From contig URVK01000039.1 in the NCBI GenBank assembly GCA_900551305.1, positions 1-10,470 of the forward strand: a stretch of 10,470 nucleotides of DNA, written 5' to 3'. Origin of the DNA: an uncultured Collinsella sp. (GTDB lineage: Bacteria; Actinomycetota; Coriobacteriia; Coriobacteriales; Coriobacteriaceae). Positions 6,881-10,470 of this stretch are shown here, one piece after another; position 1 is the first letter of the stretch; the number at the start of each line of letters is the position of its first letter. Under the pieces are notes generated by a model that saw only the letters and a program-made list of their open reading frames with translations, made no database searches and was not told where the DNA came from. A program made the translations under genes and the position numbers.

Positions 6881-6908
6881 CACCGCGCCCGCGCCGCCTC
6901 CCCCATCG

Positions 6909-6917
6909 TGCGATAAT
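6909..6917 (+). promoter_or_regulatory. Candidate extended -10 promoter of the flavoprotein gene
   Basis: TGCGATAAT at 6909-6917 resembles an extended -10 (TG-n-TATAAT, one mismatch), 38 nt before the ATG at 6955. No -35 is recognisable at 17 nt upstream, which is typical where an extended -10 is used. Consensus match only. Confidence 0.35.
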
Positions 6918-6945
6918 CCTCTGCAGAAGTCACCAAAAGCAGAGG
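6918..6945 (+). promoter_or_regulatory. Short hairpin overlapping the ribosome site of the flavoprotein gene
   Basis: CCTCTGC at 6918-6924 is exactly complementary to GCAGAGG at 6939-6945, with a 14-nt loop. The right arm overlaps the start of the Shine-Dalgarno sequence GGGAG (6944-6948). Folding could therefore reduce ribosome access. The stem is only 7 bp, so the effect may be weak. Confidence 0.35.
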
Positions 6946-6954
6946 GAGTTTGTG

Positions 6955-7578
6955 ATGAAGGTTCTTTTGGTCAATGGCAGCCCCAAGGCAAACGGCAACA
7001 CCGCCCGCGCACTCGCCGAGGTCGCCGAGCAGCTCAATGCCGAAGGCATTGATACCGAGGTGTTTCAGCTGGGCGCCAAGCCCATTCGCGATTGCATCGG
7101 TTGCGGCCAGTGCGGCAAGCTTGGCGGTCGCTGCACCTTTGACGATGATGTAGTGAACGAGCTCATCGCTGCCGCCGAGCAGGCAGATGGCTTTGTTTTT
7201 GGCTCACCTGTCTACTATGCGCACCCCAGCGGCCGCATCCTTTCGGCCCTCGATCGCGCCTTCTATGCCGGCAGCAAGGCCTTTGCGCACAAGCCGGGCG
7301 CTGCCATCGCCGTCGCCCGTCGCGGCGGCACGTCGACGACCTTCGACGTACTCAACAAGTACTTCACCATCAACCAGATGCCCGTGGTTGCCTCCACGTA
7401 CTGGAACAACGTGTTTGGTCGCGTGCCCGGCGACGCCAATGGGGACGCCGAGGGCCTTGCCACCATGCGCAACATCGGCAAAAACATGGCCTGGCTCCTT
7501 CGCTGTATCGAGGCAGGACAGGCCGCCGGCATCAACGCACCCGAGGCAGATCGAGCAACGACCAACTTCATCAGGTAG
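6955..7578 (+). CDS. Flavodoxin-fold NAD(P)H-dependent oxidoreductase, iron-sulfur flavoprotein-like
   Basis: A 207-residue cytoplasmic redox protein of the NADPH-dependent FMN reductase family (PF03358). The N-terminal strand and phosphate loop VLLVNGSPKANGNT at 3-16 bind FMN phosphate, and FGSPVYYAHPSG in the middle is the second FMN contact typical of the family. Cysteines at 47, 50, 53 and 60 form C-x2-C-x2-C-x6-C, the compact motif that binds a [4Fe-4S] cluster in archaeal iron-sulfur flavoproteins (Isf). A cluster here is inferred from that motif. Likely role: electron transfer or reduction of quinones, oxygen or peroxide; the substrate is unknown. The ATG at 6955 is preferred over the GTG directly before it, because GGGAG (6944-6948) is 6 nt from the ATG but only 3 nt from the GTG. 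The next gene starts 17 nt downstream, so the two are probably co-transcribed. Confidence 0.88.
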   Translation: MKVLLVNGSPKANGNTARALAEVAEQLNAEGIDTEVFQLGAKPIRDCIGCGQCGKLGGRCTFDDDVVNELIAAAEQADGFVFGSPVYYAHPSGRILSALDRAFYAGSKAFAHKPGAAIAVARRGGTSTTFDVLNKYFTINQMPVVASTYWNNVFGRVPGDANGDAEGLATMRNIGKNMAWLLRCIEAGQAAGINAPEADRATTNFIR

Positions 7579-7595
7579 AACGGCGGAACAAATAC

Positions 7596-7937
7596 ATGAA
7601 CGTGCAGATTTTTGGCACCAAAAAGTCCTTCGATACCAAGAAGGCGCAGCGCTTTTTTAAGGAGCGCCGCATTAAGGTGCAGTTTATTGACCTTAAGGAA
7701 AAGGAGATGAGCAAGGGCGAGCTCACGAGCGTGATGCAGGCGGTCGGCGGCATCGACAAGCTGCTCAATCCCAAAACCAAGGACGAGGAGACGCTCGCGC
7801 TCATCCAGCACCTTACCCCCAGTCAGCGCTTCGACAAGCTGCTCGAGAACCAGCAGGTTCTAGCCGAGCCCATCGTGCGCAACGGCAAAAAGGCCACCGT
7901 CGGTTATTGCCCCGATGTATGGGGAGCCTGGGAGTAG
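7596..7937 (+). CDS. ArsC/Spx-fold protein with Ser at the catalytic Cys position
   Basis: A 113-residue thioredoxin-fold protein of the ArsC/Spx/YffB group (PF03960, COG1393). It has the family's N-terminal strand and loop (VQIFGTKKSFDTKKA at 3-17), an IDLKEKEMSKGEL segment, and the C-terminal EPIVRNGKKATVGY stretch at 91-104 that ends the fold. The loop position normally occupied by the redox or arsenate-attacking cysteine (as in KKCFDTKKA-like relatives) is Ser11, read from codon TCC. The only cysteine is Cys105 near the C-terminus. Arsenate reduction by the usual chemistry is therefore unlikely, and a binding or regulatory role is possible. It follows the flavoprotein gene by 17 nt with only a weak ribosome site (GGCGGA, 7582-7587), suggesting one operon and perhaps a shared redox theme. 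Function is otherwise unassigned. Confidence 0.85.
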   Translation: MNVQIFGTKKSFDTKKAQRFFKERRIKVQFIDLKEKEMSKGELTSVMQAVGGIDKLLNPKTKDEETLALIQHLTPSQRFDKLLENQQVLAEPIVRNGKKATVGYCPDVWGAWE

Positions 7938-7938
7938 C

Positions 7939-7968
7939 TTGTGTTATTTGCCGGCGCGTGGGTATAAG
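7939..7968 (+). promoter_or_regulatory. Candidate promoter of the G3E GTPase gene
   Basis: TTGTGT at 7939-7944 and TATAAG at 7963-7968 are separated by 18 nt, the latter 5 of 6 to the -10 consensus. They lie right after the stop of the ArsC-like gene and about 55 nt before the GTPase start. I see no recognisable zinc-regulator (Zur) palindrome in this gap. Confidence 0.4.
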
Positions 7969-8023
7969 AGCAGGCGTTTGGCATAAGATTCAACTGTAAG
8001 CCATGTCTAACAAAGGAGGGCAC

Positions 8024-9154
8024 ATGCCCAACAAACCCGTGAAGATCATCATGCTTACCGGATACCTCGGTGCCGGCAAGACCACGCTGCTCAACCACAT
8101 CCTCGCTAACGACGGCGGCATCCGCGCCGCCGTGATCGTCCACGATATCGGCGAGATCAACGTCGACGCCAGCCTCATCGCCGACGGCGGCCTTTCCGAG
8201 ACCGACGACCTCATCCCGCTCACCAACGGCTGCATCTGCTGCACGCTTTCGGACGACCTTGCTAACCAGCTGCAGGGCATCGCCGATTCGGGCAAGTTCG
8301 ACTACATCATCATCGAGGCTTCGGGCATTTGCGAGCCTATCCCCATCGCCTACACCATCTCGAGCTTCTGCGACGAGGCCAAGGTGGGCGGCGAGCCCAA
8401 GCTCGCGCTCGACAACATCGTGGCCGTGGTCGACTGCGCCCGCATGTACGACGAGTTCAACGGCGGCCGCGACCTGCTGGCTGAGGATATCGACGAGGAC
8501 GACATCGAGAGCCTGCTCATCCAGCAGATCGAGTTTTGCTCCACGCTGATCCTCAACAAGACCGATACCGTGAGCCATGAGCAGATCGCCGAGCTCAAGG
8601 CCATCGTGCGCAGCCTGCAGAAAGACGCCGTGATCGTCGAGGCCCAAAACGGCGAGGTCCCCATGGAGGAGCTGCTCGATACCGACCGCTTCGACTTTAT
8701 GCGCGCCTACAACTCCGCCGCCTGGATCGAGGCCATGGAGCATCCCGAAGAGCACGACGACCCCGAGGTGCTCGAGTACGACATCGAGACCTTTGTGTAC
8801 TCGCGCCGCAAGCCGTTTGACCTGCAGAAGTTCACCGATTTTGTTGAGCAGGAGTGGCCCGACGAGGTCATCCGCGTCAAAGGTCCGCTGTGGCAGACTG
8901 GCGATCCGGACATGTGCTACATGTTTGAGCAGGCCGGCCACCAGATGCGCCTGATGGAGAACGGCCTGTTTGTCGACTCGGCGCCCGAGGGCGAGAAGCA
9001 GAAGATCATCGACGAGAACCCCGAAATCATGCAGATTTGGGACGACGAGACGGGCGACCGCATGACGAGCCTGTGCATCATCGGCCGTCACATGGACAAG
9101 GATGCGCTCATCGCCTCCCTCGATGCCTGCCTGACCGACTGGCACCGCGCCTAG
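8024..9154 (+). CDS. COG0523/CobW-type G3E GTPase, putative metallochaperone
   Basis: A 376-residue cytoplasmic GTPase of the SIMIBI G3E family. Walker A is G13-YLGAGK-T20; the metal-binding GCICC motif is at 69-73 (Cys70, 72, 73); IIIEASGICEP at 96-105 covers the switch region; NKTD at 178-181 gives guanine specificity. The C-terminal CobW domain runs from about 255 to 370, ending with CIIGRHMDKDAL. An acidic, His-containing stretch EHPEEHDDPE at 239-248 sits between the two domains and may also bind metal. Family members insert or deliver zinc, cobalt or nickel, using GTP hydrolysis; zinc is a reasonable guess for an orphan COG0523 protein. No cobalamin, hydrogenase or nitrile hydratase gene is nearby to suggest another metal. 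The start at 8024 follows AAAGGAGG (8012-8019); an in-frame ATG at 8003 would add 7 residues but lies upstream of that site. A hairpin terminator follows the stop. Confidence 0.9.
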   Translation: MPNKPVKIIMLTGYLGAGKTTLLNHILANDGGIRAAVIVHDIGEINVDASLIADGGLSETDDLIPLTNGCICCTLSDDLANQLQGIADSGKFDYIIIEASGICEPIPIAYTISSFCDEAKVGGEPKLALDNIVAVVDCARMYDEFNGGRDLLAEDIDEDDIESLLIQQIEFCSTLILNKTDTVSHEQIAELKAIVRSLQKDAVIVEAQNGEVPMEELLDTDRFDFMRAYNSAAWIEAMEHPEEHDDPEVLEYDIETFVYSRRKPFDLQKFTDFVEQEWPDEVIRVKGPLWQTGDPDMCYMFEQAGHQMRLMENGLFVDSAPEGEKQKIIDENPEIMQIWDDETGDRMTSLCIIGRHMDKDALIASLDACLTDWHRA

Positions 9155-9193
9155 GTTTATCCAAGCGGGTATTTTTCCGCCTACGTAACCGCC

Positions 9194-9234
9194 AAACCAC
9201 CACGAAGGTGCCTGTCCCCTTCGTGGTGGTTTTT
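9194..9234 (+). terminator. 15-bp hairpin with T-tract, terminator of the GTPase gene
   Basis: AAACCACCACGAAGG at 9194-9208 pairs perfectly with 9218-9232 across a 9-nt loop, and the arm runs into TTTTT at 9230-9234. This has the form of an intrinsic terminator 40 nt after the GTPase stop. The loop-proximal core, AAGG-TGCCTG-TCCCC-TT, closely resembles the hairpin at 9848-9882, so this may be a dispersed palindromic repeat that also terminates transcription. Confidence 0.75.
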
Positions 9235-9255
9235 CGTTCTGAGCCAAGGAGATTC

Positions 9256-9855
9256 ATGTTCAATATCGTGCTGTATGCGCCCGAGATTCCGGCCAATACG
9301 GGCAATATCGGCCGTACCTGCGTGGTCGCCGGCGCCCGTCTGCATCTGGTGGAGCCACTGGGCTTTTCGCTCGACGACAAGACGGTACGTCGCGCCGGCC
9401 TGGGCTACTGGCAAAACTTGGACGTGACGACCTATGCCGACTGGGAGGATTTCCTTGCGCGCAACGGCCTCTCCCCCGCCGATGGCCGCCTGCATCTGCT
9501 GACCAAAAAGGCACGCCGCACCTATGCGCAAAGCACCTACCGCGACGGTGACTATTTGGTCTTTGGCAGCGAGAGCTCGGGCATTCCCGAGCCACTGCTT
9601 GCCGCGGCGCCCGAGCGCTGCGAGCGCATCCCCATGCTGCGCGATTGCGACTCACTCGATAACGCCGAAGCTTGGGAAGCTCACGAGGAATCGCTCGGGC
9701 ATACCGAGGACAGCCACGAGGCCATCCTTCAGCAGGATATCTGCGGCAACTTCGTCAATCCGGACGACTATCGTATCAGCGCACTCAACCTCTCCAACAG
9801 CGCCGCCATCGTCCTCTACGAGGCGCTGCGCCAAACAGGCTTTCCGGGAATGTGA
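9256..9855 (+). CDS. trmL: tRNA (cytidine(34)-2'-O)-methyltransferase, with insertion
   Basis: A SPOUT-class methyltransferase that uses S-adenosylmethionine to 2'-O-methylate the wobble nucleotide (position 34) of leucine tRNAs. The 199-residue product carries the TrmL/CspR signature: LYAPEIPANTGNIGRTC at 6-22, LHLVEPLGFSLDD at 29-41, RRAGLGYW at 45-52, DYLVFGSESSGIPE at 99-112, RIPM at 124-127, and ALNLSNSAAIVLYEALRQ at 176-193, which forms the trefoil knot. E. coli TrmL is about 157 residues. The excess is an acidic segment of about 40 residues (about 130-172) between RIPM and NLSN, where relatives have only a few residues. The ATG at 9256 has AAGGAG (9246-9251) 4 nt upstream. The gene is bracketed by two related hairpins, and its stop codon lies inside the second. 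Confidence 0.92.
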   Translation: MFNIVLYAPEIPANTGNIGRTCVVAGARLHLVEPLGFSLDDKTVRRAGLGYWQNLDVTTYADWEDFLARNGLSPADGRLHLLTKKARRTYAQSTYRDGDYLVFGSESSGIPEPLLAAAPERCERIPMLRDCDSLDNAEAWEAHEESLGHTEDSHEAILQQDICGNFVNPDDYRISALNLSNSAAIVLYEALRQTGFPGM

Positions 9856-9882
9856 CAAAGGGGCTGTCCCTTTGTCACATTC
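9848..9882. repeat. 15-bp perfect palindrome overlapping the trmL stop codon
   Basis: GAATGTGACAAAGGG at 9848-9862 pairs exactly with 9868-9882 around the 5-nt loop GCTGT. The TGA of trmL (9853-9855) lies within the left arm. No T-tract follows. The inner core AAGGGGC-TGTCCC-TT matches that of the hairpin at 9194-9232 apart from one substitution and two single-base indels. It may serve as a transcript 3' end, or be a REP-like element. Confidence 0.7.
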
Positions 9883-9997
9883 AAGCGCCACGCCGACGGC
9901 ACACACCTAATTAATGCTCTAGATAACGAGCCGTCACTTTTAATCAGAATTAACTAAAGTAAAATGAAATTAAACGACGGTGTGAAAGGAGAGCCTT
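9883..9997 (+). promoter_or_regulatory. AT-rich leader of the terminal ATPase gene
   Basis: From about 9908 to 9975 the base composition turns strikingly AT-rich compared with its surroundings. A -10-like TAAAAT lies at 9960-9965, but no good -35 is 16-18 nt upstream. A short inverted repeat, TTAAT at 9940-9944 with ATTAA at 9949-9953, overlaps the expected -35 region. AAGGAG at 9986-9991 is the ribosome site for the GTG at 9998, 6 nt away. Confidence 0.5.
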
Positions 9998-10470
9998 GTG
10001 AAATATCTCGAGAACCCATTTACCCCCAGTTTTGGCGAGGTTCCTGCCCATCTCGCTGGCAGACAACAGATTATTCGGGATTTGGACCGCGCCTTCTTGA
10101 GCCAGCGCAGGCGCCCAGAATTGACCTCGATCTTCTCAGGCGCGCGTGGAACCGGTAAAACCGCTCTCATGTCGTCGCTCGCGACAAGGGCGGAATCCCA
10201 CGGCTGGATAGCCGTAAAGACGACCGCGCTCCCGGGAATGCTTGAGGAAATCGAGTTCGGGGCGAAACGCGCCGCAGCCCATCTCATCGACTCGTCCAGC
10301 CACTTCGAAGTCACCGGTCTCGGAATTGCACCGCTCGGCAGCATCGAGGTCAATCGCGTTCACGATGCCTCAACCTGGCGTTATCGCATGAGCGACATCA
10401 TCGACCAGCTCAACGAGGCGGGCACCGGTCTGCTCGTCACGGTTGACGAGGTGGACCCGAGAGCGAACGG
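9998..10470 (+). CDS. P-loop (AAA-like) ATPase, N-terminal part
   Basis: The gene starts with GTG at 9998 behind a good ribosome site (AAGGAG, 6 nt spacing) and is still open at the window edge, so 157 complete codons are visible. Residues 5-22 (ENPFTPSFGEVPAHLAGR) form the short N-terminal region seen before the P-loop in many actinobacterial ATPases loosely annotated as Orc1/Cdc6-like ATP-binding proteins. Walker A is G48-ARGTGK-T55 within SGARGTGKTAL. Walker B is LLVTVDEVD with Asp150 and Glu151, preceded by a helix IIDQLNEAG. Hydrolysis of ATP is expected. The cellular role is unknown, since any C-terminal domain (helix-turn-helix, nuclease or other) lies outside the window. The AT-rich leader and lack of functional links with the upstream genes suggest a separate transcription unit. 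Confidence 0.85.
   Translation, partial: MKYLENPFTPSFGEVPAHLAGRQQIIRDLDRAFLSQRRRPELTSIFSGARGTGKTALMSSLATRAESHGWIAVKTTALPGMLEEIEFGAKRAAAHLIDSSSHFEVTGLGIAPLGSIEVNRVHDASTWRYRMSDIIDQLNEAGTGLLVTVDEVDPRAN

Noticed and set aside
5855..6883. A 342-codon open frame on the minus strand opposite the second GGDEF gene
   Set aside because: It is a shadow of the coding strand, with no recognisable domain or ribosome site, and the opposite strand has clear GGDEF and PAS motifs.
9164..9182. A small terminator from AGCGG and CCGC around a T-rich loop
   Set aside because: The stem is only 4-5 bp and the T-run is in the loop; the 15-bp hairpin just downstream is a far better candidate.
7904..9247. A 447-codon open frame on the minus strand opposite the GTPase gene
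   Set aside because: It is the antisense shadow of a strongly supported G3E GTPase. The product is Val/Leu/His/Asp-rich with no family motif, as expected from GC-rich codon structure, and it runs across the terminator hairpin.
9037..9255. Upstream in-frame extension of trmL
   Set aside because: The extension overlaps the GTPase gene and the terminator hairpin, and the conserved TrmL N-terminus begins at the ATG at 9256 behind AAGGAG.
1..10470. CRISPR array, tRNA genes or insertion sequence
   Set aside because: No regularly spaced direct repeats, no cloverleaf-like sequence and no transposase motifs were seen on either strand.

Overview
The window is GC-rich, densely coded DNA with strong AGGAGG-type ribosome sites. 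Its protein families and wording (GGDEF proteins with a HCND...GHxEGNRYIL signature, a COG0523 GTPase, a thiM / thiamine-binding protein / thiE block) suggest a Coriobacteriia actinobacterium, most likely a gut Collinsella or close relative. That assignment comes from family resemblance read by eye, not from a database search. No tRNA, rRNA, CRISPR array, transposase or complete mobile element was seen.

Layout. (1) 1-1210, plus strand: the tail of a thiamine salvage operon, with the C-terminus of hydroxyethylthiazole kinase (ThiM), a small MTH1187/YkoF-type thiamine-binding protein and thiamine-phosphate synthase (ThiE), coupled by a 3-nt gap and an ATGA overlap. (2) 1313-2182, minus strand: a patatin-like phospholipase convergent with thiE, with an inverted repeat between the two. 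(3) 2183-2505: a 323-nt divergent intergenic region holding promoter candidates for both sides. (4) 2506-6880, plus strand: two tandem, clearly paralogous cyclic-di-GMP proteins. The first is GGDEF / PAS / two degenerate GGDEF / EAL. The second is GGDEF / PAS / degenerate GGDEF with no EAL. A 13-bp perfect palindrome sits between them, just ahead of the second gene's ribosome site. (5) 6955-7937: a flavodoxin-fold reductase with an iron-sulfur-flavoprotein-like cysteine motif, followed 17 nt later by an ArsC/Spx-fold protein whose expected catalytic cysteine is serine. (6) 8024-9154: a COG0523/CobW-type G3E GTPase, probably a metallochaperone. (7) 9256-9855: TrmL-type tRNA 2'-O-methyltransferase, bracketed by two long hairpins that share a loop core. 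(8) 9998-end: the first 157 codons of a GTG-started P-loop ATPase behind an AT-rich leader.

How the genes work together. The thi genes make thiamine phosphate from salvaged thiazole and a pyrimidine. The two c-di-GMP proteins look like a local synthesis/hydrolysis pair: one can plausibly make and break the messenger, the other only make it, and both carry the same PAS-type sensory module. The remaining genes look like independent housekeeping or stress functions. The observations most worth following up are the palindrome between the two c-di-GMP genes, the two related hairpins flanking trmL, the Cys-to-Ser change in the ArsC-like protein and the roughly 40-residue insertion in TrmL. I do not see convincing evidence for an entirely new multi-gene system; the truncated ATPase at the right edge is the only visible gene of whatever accessory locus may follow.
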